Shown here: piece after piece, positions 43,619 through 55,473 of the stretch
Layout: the number at the start of each line of letters is the position of its first letter
Position numbering within the stretch: position 1 is the stretch's first letter
Assembly (NCBI GenBank): GCA_037176725.1
Contig: JAZBRS010000076.1
Span: 125,151,001 to 125,215,000, forward strand
Direction of reading: 5' to 3'
DNA length: 64,000 nucleotides
From: Posidonia oceanica
Lineage: Eukaryota; Streptophyta; Magnoliopsida; Alismatales; Posidoniaceae
Notes under the pieces: generated by a model
What the model saw: the letters and a program-made list of their open reading frames with translations, nothing else
What the model was told of the DNA's origin: nothing
The model's database searches: none
Translations under genes and position numbers: made by a program

Positions 43619-44868
43619 TCTTTTGCTAGTCCTCGAGCAAAACTGACTCAAACAAAAGAAAAGAAAAAAAATCCTAACTCAATTTCGTAGGAATAGCGAT
43701 TACACTTAGCATGTACAACAAGCCTTTAATCCCCTAGGTTGCCCTAGTGGACGAGTGGTGTCTCGTGAGGGTTTGCAGCAGATCTACCCACAAAATCTCA
43801 GATGAAATGGAAAAAATAAAGAAAGATAAAAAAAGTTATTTACACTATCACTATCCACAATATTTTAACAAGATAGGAAGCTTTTAAAATACCTTGAGTC
43901 TTTATTTTCCAGCTTTACCTCAAGTTAAGATCTCTCTCTCCTCCTTATGTCATGGAGACACTTTCCTATCTTTCACATCATCCTTCTTTACATTTGACTC
44001 ACATGTACCTTGTGTTTGTGAAAATAGTCCTTAACAATGATTTTCAAGTCCAACCTGAGCACCTTTACATCTCATTTGAATAATTTAGAGAACTTTATTC
44101 TTGCTTTCTTAGGCTTTTTCTTGGCTACATATTTATCGAGCTTTAGGTCAGTAATTCCCTAACTAGATGGCTTTAGGACACTAGGTGTTGAGACACCTTG
44201 AAGGACTTAATCACTCAAGTAACCAAGGCCACAAAGACAAGATTTTTATTTTCCATGCTTTTGTCCTCCAAGCACTTTTTTACGTGAATATCCAATACTT
44301 CCTGAGGCATGGTTACCTAGTTACTTAGTGTTTGTTAGACTTTCAGCAATCTCTTTCTCTTTTTTTCTCTTTTGATGCTCTAGTGTTTCAGGTCTTCCTT
44401 TATTCTCCATAATCAAGGACTAAAGTGTAAGTGCAAGCTAAGGTACACATGTGCTTAAGGATAATCTATATAATGCTATTTTTTAGATTTTGTCTCCACT
44501 CTAAGGTTTGAGAGATTCCATTCTATCAGTTTTACCTTTGAACTCCAACTCAAAGTCACTTATCCACCCCTAGCTAGCTAAATTATTACAGATAATTCCT
44601 AATTTGTTTCTGTTTTTGTTTTATTTATTTATTTATTTTAATGAAATGTTACACAAAAGACTTTAACTAAAGAAAATGAAAAAGACGCAAAGAAGACTCC
44701 CCCCCATACCTAAACCATGCATTGTCCTCAATGTATGCAACAATTGATGATCAATGAAAAATAATTAAAATTAAAACAATAATACCTGATTTGGGATGGA
44801 GTGTTTCTGCTGCTAAGAAAAGAAAAGTTAGGTACAATTTGTACATATTCACATGATATGACTACTAC
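43619..44868. other. Athila region between integrase and polypurine tract, no env ORF
   Basis: 1.25 kb, AT-rich, with no ORF longer than short random ones in either strand. Many Athila elements carry an env-like ORF in this place; here none can be recognised. Begins near CTAGTCCTCGAGCAAAA at 43626. Confidence 0.7.
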
Positions 44869-46059
44869 TTACCCAAGATATTGAGGGTCATGAAGAACCA
44901 TGCCCTTACCTTCCTTTTTAGTGGGTAATTCCAAGAACAGTTTTAAACGCTGACCATTGACTTTGAAAATTTCACTGTTCTTAGGATTTTCAATTTCTAC
45001 AGCTCCATGAGGATACACACTTTTAATCACATAAGGTCTAGTCCATCTGGACCTTAATTTGCCTGGAAATACATGCAATCTAGAGTTATATAGGAGGATC
45101 TTTTGACCAGTGGAGAATGACTTTCTAAGAATCGCTTTATCATGAAAAATCTTGGTCTTCTCCTTATAAATTTTTGAGCTATCATATGCTTCATTTCTTA
45201 ACTCTTCTAACTCATTCAGTTGCCATTTTCTTTTGACTCCAGCTGTGGCTAAATCTAAGTTCAATTGTTTAATAGCCCATAATGCTTTATGTTCTAACTC
45301 AACTGATAAGTGGCAAGCTTTTCCAAATACAAGCCTATATGGAGACATTTCTAAATTGGTCTTAAATGCGGTCCGATGGACCCATAATGCATCATTTATC
45401 TTCTCAGACCAATCTTTTCTATTTGGCTTAACAATTTTCTCCAACATTTGCTTGATTTTCCTATTAGATACCTCCACATGGCCACTTGTTTGAGGATGAT
45501 ATGGAGTGGCAAGCTTGTGGGTGATAGAATACTTTTTCATCAACGCTTCAAATGATCGATTACAAAAATGTGTGCCTCTATCATTGATGATGGCTCGTGG
45601 CATACCAAACCTAGAAAAAATATGCTCTTTTAGGAATTCAATGACCACCTTGTTGTCATTAGATTTACATGGTATAGCCTCTATCCATTTGGATACATAA
45701 TCAACCGCCACAAGAATGTATAAAAAACCATGAGAATTAGGAAATGGGCCCATAAAATCAATCCCCCACACATCAAAAATCTACACTTCCAATATGGATT
45801 GTAATGGCATCATATTCCTTCTTATGATCCTACCCAACTGTTGACACCTATTACAACTCTTGCAGTATTCATACGCATCTTTAAACAAAGTGGGCCAGTA
45901 AAATCCACATTGAAGCACCTTGGTAGCTGTTTTCTTGGGCCCAAAATGATCTCCACAGGCCTGATCATGACAAAAAGACAGCACACTTTTAACCTCTTGG
46001 TCTGGAATGCATCTCCTAACGATCTGGTTAGGACAGTACTTAAAGATATATGGATCGTC
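44869..46059 (-). pseudogene. Athila integrase
   Basis: Same frame as the RT ORF. The N-terminal zinc-binding segment has SVLSFCHDQACGDHFG...CKSCNRCQQLG, then TAG at 45781, then the core [15 protein letters not shown] (first D), [15 protein letters not shown] (second D) and [16 protein letters not shown] (E). The C-terminal part, [20 protein letters not shown] through [22 protein letters not shown], is classical Athila. All three catalytic acids are visible. Stops are TGA at 46060 and TAG at 45781. It would integrate Athila cDNA. Confidence 0.92.
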
Positions 46060-47814
46060 TCAGTAAAAGAATTTTACTTGGGACATGAATTTATGCCTAT
46101 CTTGTTTGGACCAGTATGTGGGAGTGATACCAGTTACCAAGTAATTGACTATGTCTACAAACCAAGGTTCAGAAGAAATTGCCAATAACTGTTCATCAAG
46201 GAAACTATCATTGATTGGAGGGTCATTGGATGGTTCAAGATTTAGACGGGACAAATGGTCAGCTACCACATTCTCGCAACCCTTTTTGTCCCTAATTTCA
46301 AGATCAAATTCTTGAAGAAGCAAGATCCACCTAATTAGCCGGGCTTTTGCATCCTTCTTTGCTAAAAGGTGTTTCAGTGCTGCATGGTCAGTGTAGATTA
46401 TGATATGAGACCCAATTAAGTAGGACCGAAATTTCTCTAGGGCAAATACCATAGCTAAAAATTCCTTCTCAGTGGTAGAATAATTTAATTGAGCATCATT
46501 CAATGTTCTACTAGCATAGTAGATCACATGAGGAAACTTGTCAATGCTTTGACCTAACACCGCACCGATTGCATAATCAGATGCATCGCACATGAGCTCG
46601 AAAGGTTGGGTCCACTCAAGTGGGTGAATGATAGGAGCAGAAGTCAACTCCTACTTAAGACATTCAAATGCCTTGAGGCATTCATGGGAGAAGTCAAAAG
46701 GGACATCCTTAGATAATAGATTAGTTAAGGGTCTAGCAACCTTGCTAAAATCCTTAATAAATCTTATATAAAATCCTGCATGTCCTAAGAAGGCCCTAAT
46801 ATTCTTGACATTTGTTGGTGGAGGAAGATTTTTAATAAGGTCTACTTTTTCTTGGTCCACTTCGATGCCCTTTTTTGAGATGATATGGTTCAAAACAATG
46901 CCTTGTTGGACCATGAAGTGACATTTTCCCCAATTCAGTGTCAAATTCTTTTTTGTGCATCTTTTTAACACTAACTCAAGATGATGGAGGCATTTAGAAA
47001 ATGAGGATCCAAAAATGAAAAAGTCATCCATGAAGATTTCTAAAAATCTTTCCACCATGTCAGAGAGGATGCTCACCATGCATCTTTGGAACGTGGCTGG
47101 AGCATTGCATAGCCCAAAGGGCATGCAACGATAGGCAAAGGTTCCAAAAGGGCAAGTGAAGGTGGTCTTCTCTTGATCCTCAGGAGCAATAGAAATTTGG
47201 TTATAACCGGAATATCCATCAAGAAAACAGTAATACTCATGTCCGGCTAACCTTTCCAACATCTGATCAATGAATGGTAAAGGAAAATGGTCTTTCCTGG
47301 TTGCCGCATTTAGCTTCCTGTAGTCTATACATACTCGCCATCCTGATTGGATGCGAGTGGGGAAAAAGTCATTGTTATCATTTTGAATTACAGTAATTCC
47401 AGATTTCTTTGGAACTACTTGGACTGGACTTACCCATGAGCTATCAGAGATGGGATAAATAATCCCATTATCAAGACATTTCAGTATGTCTTTTTTAACC
47501 ACTTCTTTCATTACAGGGTTCAACCGCCTTTGTGGATCTCTAGCTGGATGGACTTCTTCTATTAAGTGAATCCGATGTTGCATAATTGTTGGACTAATCC
47601 CCTTGATATCAGCCATGGTCCATCCTATGGCTTCCTTATTCTCACTAAGGATGGCTAACAAAGCCTTTTCTTGACTCTGAGTCAAGTCGACTGCGATGAT
47701 AACAGGAAGGGTCTGATCTTTCCCTAAATAGGCATACTTGAGGTGTTCAAGCAAAGGTTTAAGCTCTAGTGTAGGTGGTTCCTCAATGGATGGCTTAAGG
47801 CTTGGTCTGGGCAC
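46060..47814 (-). pseudogene. Athila reverse transcriptase and RNase H
   Basis: The frame runs from 47814, with TAG at 46651 between RT and RNase H. RT motifs: VQVVPKKSGITVIQ, GWRVCIDYRKLNAAT, YCFLDGYSGYNQI, MPFGLCNAPATFQRCM and the catalytic EIFMDDFFIFGSS (MDD preceded by F). RNase [37 protein letters not shown] and [13 protein letters not shown]. Only three stops are present in 2.9 kb of pol, so this is among the better-preserved coding regions. The Tekay insertion separates it from gag and protease. Confidence 0.93.
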
Positions 47815-47903
47815 AGATATGATGGGCTCAAGAGGAGGGTTATACCAATTGTTGGACTTATGGATCTAACAATGGGTTAACTCATTGGCTTCTTCAACAA
47901 ACA

Positions 47904-47908
47904 TTAAT
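47904..47908. other. Target-site duplication, left copy (TTAAT)
   Basis: TTAAT lies directly left of the LTR start TGTAACGACC and is repeated at 58317-58321. Confidence 0.93.
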
Positions 47909-49454
47909 TGTAACGACCCGCGTCGCTACCAACAAAACCAAAAGCCCAACAAATTTAAAACTTAATCAAATACAACATTTTACAACAAACTACTGGGCTA
48001 ACAACAAATATCAATGCTAGGAACTTACAGTGAACAGCTACGTGACTCTCACTATATGCACTAGAACTCCAAACCAGCTAACCATCTGCACCTGCAACTG
48101 AAAACCACACAAAGCACACGTGAGTGAGCTAGAAATCGTCACCCAGCACACACCTCGCAAAAACCACGCGAGAAACCAGCATAAAACCTCAAATACGGCA
48201 CAACCGGTAAAATCCCAAAATCTGGGTCCACAATAAGCAATATAATTAAATAAAACACCCTTCCCAAAGCCAACATGCTAAAACTAGGAAAAGTAGGTGT
48301 TTATAAAACATCACACAATAGCACGACCCACCGGCCCAAAACCTCAAACCCACTCAAAACCCTCCAACCTCTCGGGCTGGGAAAACACTCAGCCCATCGG
48401 CCAAGACAAGGCAAGAATACCTCGCAAAACTAAATCTCAATTAATATAATGGCCCACCGGCCCAAAGGCCAAACCAAAGCCACATACCATAACTAGGTGG
48501 GAAAATATCTGGCCTAATATGGCCCAAAACTCAAGTCACAATATCACGCCAAACATAGGCAGAAAGCAACTGGCCCAATATGACCCAAACAACAACAAAA
48601 CTCACTAAGCCCAAACTCAGGCAAAGCACAAGGCCTAATATGGCCGACGACAACCAAAACACAGCCCCACGGGCACAAAACCACAACTGATCGTATTTCC
48701 TAGCGGCAAGCAACAGATCTGGCCTCAAGCAGTAGCCAAGGACTCACCCCTGCAGCTCACTACACTACCACGAACACCCGCCCTGTGGAGGAGCGTGTCC
48801 GTCCCGACGTCTCGTCACTAGAGACACCTCAAAAGCGATCCCCCACCCGGGAAAGCTACTCACTCCAACTGGGCGAGTTGTCCTCACTCAGGACAAACCA
48901 CAGGGCACGCCTAATATATAGCGACCTCAGCTCAGTGTTCCTAACCACTAGAGGCTCCAACCTCTAGGCTCAGCCAGCACCAATGCTCCGAACCACTAGA
49001 GGCTCCAACCCCTACGCTCAGCCAGCACCCAAAACTAGGCGAGTCCCGGTGCCCGAAACAACTAGGGTATCACGCCCTGCTACACAGGAGTATCATACCT
49101 CCCGAGTCCACTGCTACGATACCACTAGGTACGGCCGGCACCTCAACCCCCAAACCTCAACCCTGGCGAAGTGTGTGGCACACCAGGAACGCCGTCGCAT
49201 CACTGGGTCTAGCCAACACGACTCCCAGGTTTTCAGCCATGGAAAATCTCGGCAAAATCATTTGCAAACCATTCATATTTTTCCTCAAAAATCTCTTTGA
49301 AAACATTTGTCAAACTCATGGGCTAAAGCCCAAAAAACCCCAAAACCAACCAAGGAAACCACTTTGGAAAACATTTGCTGAGAAAACACTCAGCCTCTGA
49401 TTCGGCACGCCAAAATTCACCGGAGTGCCGGATCAAGGCAGAGGCTCACAAATC

Positions 49455-49680
49455 TACAATGAAACGGCGCTCCGTTTTGGATTGGCGCTCCATTTTTCTA
49501 TAGGAAACAGGGCTCTGCCCAAATGCGGCACTCTAGATCAGAAGAAAATGGGGCTCTGTTCCAGAAACGGTACTCCAGACCAGGAGAAAATGAAGCTCCG
49601 TTCAAACAACGGCGCTCAAGGACAGGGGAAAACGGTGCTCCATTCCAGAAACGGCGCTCCATTCCAGACCATTTCAGAAA
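49455..49680. repeat. CGGCGCTCC-type imperfect repeats in Tekay LTR
   Basis: Units of about 45-50 bp with ACGGCGCTCCGTT, GGCGCTCCATT, GGGCTCTG, ACGGTACTCC, AAGCTCCGTT, ACGGCGCTCAAGG, ACGGTGCTCC and ACGGCGCTCC. Several can fold (CTCCGTTCAAACAACGGCG). Confidence 0.75.
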
Positions 49681-50459
49681 ACTTAAAGAACTAACTTAAA
49701 ACCCCAAATGCCCGAATCAAACTCTAAAACTAGCATGCCATATACCGGAATCTCCGGAATAAAATAAGGAATGCAACCATACCCTCGATATGACATTTTA
49801 GGGCACGCAACACAAGAAAACACCGAAAATCCAATATTCAAGTCATTTTCCATTAAAATCCAAAAACACTATCAAATCCATGCCAAATCAAGCGTGCAAC
49901 ACATGCAAACGAGCGTCTCAGCTCGAGCAACACAAATATATCATAATCGCCTCGATCTGAGGCCCAAAACACTGAAATTCACCGGGAAACCATAATAATT
50001 GCATTTAAGTCATTCGGACCTTATATTCGGCCAAAAACCACTAAAAATCTCTAAAAATTACCAAATCACTTCCATGACATTTTATATATGCTAAGGAACA
50101 CATGCATGTCAATTTCAAGACATTCTTGAGCCCACAGCTCAAGAAGCCACCAAAAATCCACATTCAAGTTATAAAGCAACTAAGCCGATAAATCCGACTA
50201 AAATGCATATAAATCCCTAAAAATTACCAAACACAGTCATATCATCTAAAATATGGCAAGGGAAGCATGCAAGGCAATATCTAAATATTTAGGCTACTAA
50301 GGCGAGGCGTGTACCTTGGGACAGAGGGACACCCCCGTCCTCTGATGATCCACACGCACATCGAGCTCTACGCATCGCTCTCGGGCTCGCCGCTCCACCG
50401 GGACGACAACCGGAGCTCGCCGGCCACCACCGCATGTCGGCGACCACAAACTGCCACCA

Positions 50460-50820
50460 ACAGCTGCCAACGGTGGAGGAAGAAGGAGAGGAGGAAGAGG
50501 AGGGGAAAAGGGAGAGAGAGGAGGGAGGAGGAGACGGATGGGGAAAGGGGAGGAGGGGGAAGGAGGAGGATGCGTTGACCGGCTAGGGCACGGGCGCGTG
50601 CGAGAGGGAGAAGGAGGGGGCACGAGTGGGGGAGGGGGAGAGGAGATGGTGCACGCACGAGGGGGGAAGGGGGAGACACGCGCGGGGGAGGAGGGGGAAG
50701 GGAAAGGAGGGGAGGCACGTGGGGGGGAGAGGGTGGGAAGGAGAGAGAGAGAGAGGAAGAGAGAGAGAGAGAGAAAGGAAGGGAAAGAGAGGGAGAGAAA
50801 GAGAGAGAGAAAACCAGGAA
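50460..50820 (-). repeat. Purine-rich tract, Tekay (-) 3' LTR
   Basis: Nearly pure A/G on the plus strand ((GAGAGA)n, (GGAGGA)n), the mirror of the pyrimidine tract at 37135-37570. Confidence 0.92.
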
Positions 50821-51016
50821 CTAGACCACAATCTGTCCCACCAACCACCACAAGTGGGAGTCCACCACAACGATATAGGTGGAGACCCACACAAACGACA
50901 GATGGGGCCTACAACAACTCAAGTGGGGCCCGTAAGGCCAATAACACCCGACGAAAGCCAAGAAATTCATTAAACAAGCATAATTACAAGAGAAATGAAT
51001 TCCTGGGTGTTACATC

Positions 51017-51498
51017 ATAAACACCTAAAAAGGATTTTGCCCCTGAAATCAATGGTAGGCGAAAAGGTGCGGGTACCGAGCATGGATGCCATCCTCACGC
51101 TCCTAAGTGGCCTCTTCTGCTCCATGATGCTGCCATCTCACAAGAACCAACAGAATCACCTTATTCTGCAACACCTGTTCTCTGCGATCAACAATCTGTA
51201 TAGCCTCCTCAATAAAGGAGAGATCTTCCTAGAGCACCTTTGGTTGAACAAGGATCACCTGTGAAACATTAGCCAAACACTTCCTCTGCATGGAGACATG
51301 GAACACACTGTGCACTGCCGACAGCTCTGGTGGTAGGGCCAATCTATAGGCTACTTCACCAACCCTCTACGTGATCTGGTACGGACCAATATAGCGAGGA
51401 CTCAGCTTCCCATGCTTGCCAAACCTCTTCACGCCTTTGGTTGATGCAACCTTCAAGAACACAAAGTCTCTCACTAGAAATTCCAATGGTCTCTGCCT
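51017..51498 (-). pseudogene. Tekay (-) integrase C-terminus and chromodomain
   Basis: The minus-strand translation shows LSPRYIGPYQI, RVGEVAYRLALPPEL and VFHVSM, then a chromodomain-like EAIQIVDRREQVLQNKVILL...W.HHGAEEAT.E.E...RYPHLF, where W-x-n-EATWE-x-E is the chromovirus hallmark. It would direct integration to marked chromatin. TAG stops at 51499 and within the segment break it. Confidence 0.8.
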
Positions 51499-52872
51499 CT
51501 AGTCAACATAACTCTTTTGCCGACTCTGTGCAGTCAGATGCCTTCTGCGGATCAAGTCCACCTTGTCCGCATACTGCTGTACAAACTTCGGACCAAGAAG
51601 CTGCCACTCACCTACCTCGTTCCAACAAACTGGGGATCTGTAGGGCCTACCATACAGAGCCTCGTATGGTGCCATCCCGATGCTAGAGTGGTAGCTATTG
51701 TTGTAAGCAAACTCAACCAACAGCAGGTGGTCCTCCCAACTTCCTGCAAATCCAGGGCACAAGCTCTCAACATATCTTCTAGAGTCTAGATAGTCCTCTC
51801 TGTCTGACCATCCAACTGAGGATGGAAAGCTGCACTGAAATTAAGTACCGTGCCAAAAGCTTCCTGCAGAGTCCTCCAGAACCTTGAGGTAAACTACGTG
51901 TCTCTATCAGACACAATGGATACAGGAACACTATGTAGCCGAACGATCTCCGATACGTACAGTTCTGCCAACCGCCGTAAAGGGAGATTCACCCGGATAG
52001 CATGAAAATGAGCTGACTTGGTTAGCCGATCAACGATCACCCACACGGTGTCGTTCTTCCTCGAAGAACGCGGCAACCCAGTCACAAAATCCATCGAGAT
52101 GTGTTCCCATTTCCATTCCAGTATACTCAATGGCTGAAAAGTTCCTCCAGGTCTCTGATGCTCTGCCTTGACTAGCTGACAGGTCACACACCTTGCCACA
52201 TAGTCAGCAACTTCTCTCTTCATGCCAGGCCACCAAAAATTCTACTTCAGATCCCGATACATCTTCGTGGATCTTGGGTGGATGGTGTACTTGGATCTAT
52301 GAGCTTCATCCAGTAACCTCTGCCTGGTATCCTGGTATTGGGGCACAAACAAGCACTGATCAAACCTCAGCTCCCCATGTATGCCAAAAGAAAAGTCCGA
52401 CGCTTCCCCAGCACGCAACTTCTCAATACTTGCCAGAAAGAAAGGGTCTGTCTGCTGACAAGCAATAATGAACTCCACTAGCTTGGGACGAACAGACAAG
52501 CTCGCCACATAGGCACCGCCTGTTCCCCGATGTAGTCTCTTGAGTCCACAGTCTCCTAGATCCTCCAGCATGGTCCACTCCTTAACCACCAGGCTCGCCA
52601 CGACGTGCGTACGTCGACTCAGAGCATTGACGACCACATTGGCCTTCCCAAGATGGTAGGACAAATTGAAATCATAGTCCTTGAGATACTCCACCCACCT
52701 CTGCTGCCGTATGTTGGGGTCCTTCTGAGTAAATATATACTTCAGACTCTTGTGATCCGTGTAGACCTCAAACTGCTCCCCATACAGGTAGTGTTGTCAA
52801 AGCTTCAGTGCGAACACCACGTCAGCCATCTCAAGATCATGGGTAGGGTAGTTCTTCTTGTGGTCCTTCAAC
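51499..52872 (-). pseudogene. Tekay (-) RNase H end and integrase
   Basis: The RNase H end has [18 protein letters not shown] and [15 protein letters not shown]. Integrase follows: ARCVTCQLVKAEHQRPGG (zinc motif), ISMDFVTGLP (first D), VSDRDT (second D), [13 protein letters not shown] (E), and SYHSSIGMAPYEALYGRPYR. In-frame TAG stops lie at 52872, 52242, 51894 and 51763, each at a position where the family has Gln, and a frame change occurs near 51760. Catalytic residues are intact but the frame is not. Confidence 0.88.
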
Positions 52873-53480
52873 TAACAAGAGGCATAAGCCACAACATTGC
52901 CACACTGCATCAGAACACTACCCAACCCAACACCATTAGCATCACTATAACCAGTGAAGCCACCACCACCAGAAGGCAAGGTCAGAACAGGAGCAGAAGT
53001 CAGACGAGCCTTCAACTTATTGGAACTCACCTCACAACTTTGGTCCCAAATAAACGGAACCCCTTGCTTGGTGAGAGCTGTTAGGAATGAAGCAATGGAA
53101 GAGAAATCCCTGATAAACCTCCTGTAATAACCTGCCAACCTCAGGAAACTTCTGATCTCAGACACAGTCCTGGGTCTCTGCCAATTGCTAACTTCTTCAA
53201 CCTTGGTAGGATCAAATCTAACGCCGTCTCCAGAGATATGGTGGCCAAGGAACATAACCTCCCTCAACCAGAACTCACACTTGGAGAACTTGGCGTACAG
53301 CTAGTGCTGCCTTAGAACATCCAACACTGCCCTCAGATGTTGGGCATGAGCTGCCTCATCTGAGGAGTAGACCAAGATGTCGTCTACAAAGACCACCACA
53401 AACTGGTCCAAGAAAGGCTTGAAGATCGGGTTCATCAATTCCATGAATGCGGTAGGGGCTTGACCAATGCTAGGCAAATC
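52873..53480 (-). pseudogene. Tekay (-) reverse transcriptase, N-terminal half deleted
   Basis: It retains [15 protein letters not shown], the catalytic [14 protein letters not shown], then TAG at 53301, then [31 protein letters not shown] and the start of RNase H ([15 protein letters not shown]). The region from PNDLP to APTAF lacks the RT fingers (about 440 bp compared with 41372-41815 in the plus copy). The reading frame is kept through the junction. An RT without this half cannot bind template and dNTP properly. Confidence 0.88.
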
Positions 53481-54011
53481 ATTCGGGAAAACGTCGGGAT
53501 ATTCACACACAACAGATATGTTGTGAACACCCGACTTCGGAGAAGGGGAGGTAACCACACTAGCAAGGTACCCCACACAACCCTGAGCCAAAGACTTGTA
53601 AGCCTTCACAACAGAAATCACAAGCTTAGGCTCACCCTGGCGAACACCTTGCACAAAGAAGGAACTAGCCTCAGCAGCACCAAAGAAAATCCTCCTACGA
53701 GCACAGTCGATCAAAGCAGAATGCTGACTCAGCCAGTCCATGCCCAAGATAACATCATACTCATTCATACTCATGAGGATGAGAGTGGCATCGAACTCTC
53801 GGCCATTCAGCTCTAGATCGACAGAACGCAGATATCTCCACGCCAAACTGTGCTCACCCAGCGGCGTTACCACCTCTAGGTGGAAAGCTAACCTGGTTGG
53901 TACATCATCCAGCTCCGCCGCAAAAGACACTGAGACAAAAGAGAAAGTGCTCCTTGAGTCAAACAGAACTTTGGCCATTCGGCCCGCCACAAGATAAGAA
54001 CCTAAGGCCAA
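53481..54011 (-). pseudogene. Tekay (-) protease
   Basis: [16 protein letters not shown] has the active-site triplet D-S-G changed to D-S-R, which should abolish catalysis. [20 protein letters not shown] is intact and supplies CAG codons where the plus copy has [17 protein letters not shown] closes the segment. Retropepsin would mature the polyprotein. Confidence 0.87.
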
Positions 54012-54111
54012 AGCACAACCAATAGCATCCCCAATTAAACAACAAGGTTCATATTACAGGGGGAAAGAAACAACAACAACAACAATAATGGATCTCACCA
54101 CCCAAAGGAAA

Positions 54112-55300
54112 CTACAGGGACTTACCCTCTACAACATTACCACAGGGCCCACAGTCGGTAGCTGAAACGGTGAACACCCGCCCCCGGGTTGACTGCTGTG
54201 GCACATTCCCCTCTCGCTTGGGTGGATTCGGGCACATCCTCTGCACATGTCCCGATCTTCCACAGTTGTAGCACACCACTCCGCTCCAATTCGTCACCTG
54301 CTGTACTCAAGGGCAGTGTGCTGCAAAGTGACCCATCTGGCCACACTAGAAACACTAGGCGCTACCCTGTGCACTTGAAGCAGCCTGACTCGGACAGGTG
54401 CTACCAACTCCCTGCAAAGCTGTGTCGGGCGCTGGAGGCAGGGCCAGCACCACCACCTCAAGCAAAACTATGCCGGGCACTAGAACCACCGCCAGATCTG
54501 TCCTTCTTTCTCTTCCCTAGGTTACTCATGCCACTGGAACTCGGTGGACTAGAGACAGAAAACCGGGAAGTGAAGGGCAACTTGGCCTTCCCCTTAGAGT
54601 GACCACTCACATACTGTTTATACTCTTCTTCAAAGCGGGAAGTCATCTGGACCACCTCAGCTACCGTCGCACATCGGCAGCTCATGACCTTCACCCTCAA
54701 GCTGGGTTGAAGGCCTTCTAGAATTCTCTCTGCCTGCCTTTCCTCAGAATCAAAGGCCTGGGTGAACCTCTCCAACCGAGCAAAAGAGGCTTCATACTCA
54801 GCCACAGACATCCTGCCCTGTTGCAGACTCCGGAACTCTTGATCGAATCGGCTCCTCACATGGCTCGGGAAGTACTTCTCATGGAATGCAGCCTCGAAGT
54901 CCTTCCACTTGATGTCGACTATTATAGAATCTGGGAACTTCAGCCGCTTGGTGGCTCTCCACCACTCATCGGCATTGCCGTCGAGCAGAAAGGAAGCCAA
55001 CCGCACCCAGTGCTCCGCCGGACACGCCAAACTATCCAACAACTTTTCAATCCTTCGTAGCCATGCCTCGCTCTCCTTAGGAGTACCAGTACCCTTGACC
55101 GTCGACAGGTGGAGCTTGCTCAATTGGCGCAGCCACGGATCTCCTTCAGACACTCTACCAGAGCCACTTTTGCCAAAAGCTTGAGAGATCCCAGACATCC
55201 AGCCTCGCAACTCCGTCTGCACGCCCTGCCAACCACTCTCCTCTCAAGAGCTAGGTTCCTTAACAGGGGCCTTATCCTTTTGGTGACCACGGCGAGACAT
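54112..55300 (-). pseudogene. Tekay (-) gag
   Basis: ATG at 55300 (MSRRGHQKDK). The 19th codon is TGA, the same place as in the plus copy. The open part (55222-54458) has EAWLRRIEKLLDSLACP, VRLASFLLDGNADEWW and AAFHEKYFPSHVRSRF. A zinc-knuckle part follows in shifted frames (VCYNCGRSGHVQRMC near 54265-54275). It encodes particle protein and is broken by the TGA and at least one frameshift after 54458. Confidence 0.87.
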
Positions 55301-55457
55301 GCTGAACCGGGAGAGAAGCAACAAAACCTGCACCACAGCTAATAAGACAAGCAACAATATATGCCAAACAACAGGTGCAGACTCGATCATGATATGCAAT
55401 TTCCTATGGAGTCACTAGACTAACCACTCCTAGGCTAGTGCAACCTAGTGAACCTGG

Positions 55458-55469
55458 GCTCTGATACCA
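55458..55469 (-). other. Tekay (-) primer-binding site (tRNA-iMet)
   Basis: The minus strand reads TGGTATCAGAGC, continuing CCAGG, as in the plus copy (39383). Confidence 0.95.
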
Positions 55470-55473
55470 ACTT

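Larger units (their letters stand above)
47909..51014 (-). repeat. Tekay (-) 3' LTR
   Basis: Plus-strand reading starts TGTAACGACCCGCG and ends GGGTGTTACA. Length is 3106 bp. It is 263 bp longer than the partner LTR, mostly because of a block at about 49320-49580 with imperfect repeats around ACGGCGCTCC. It contains the purine-rich tract (50460-50820) and the TCP-like motif array (50840-50935) in reverse orientation. Confidence 0.93.

Noticed and set aside
43619..44868. Env-like gene in Athila
   Set aside because: No ORF, signal peptide or membrane segment can be traced in the expected place.
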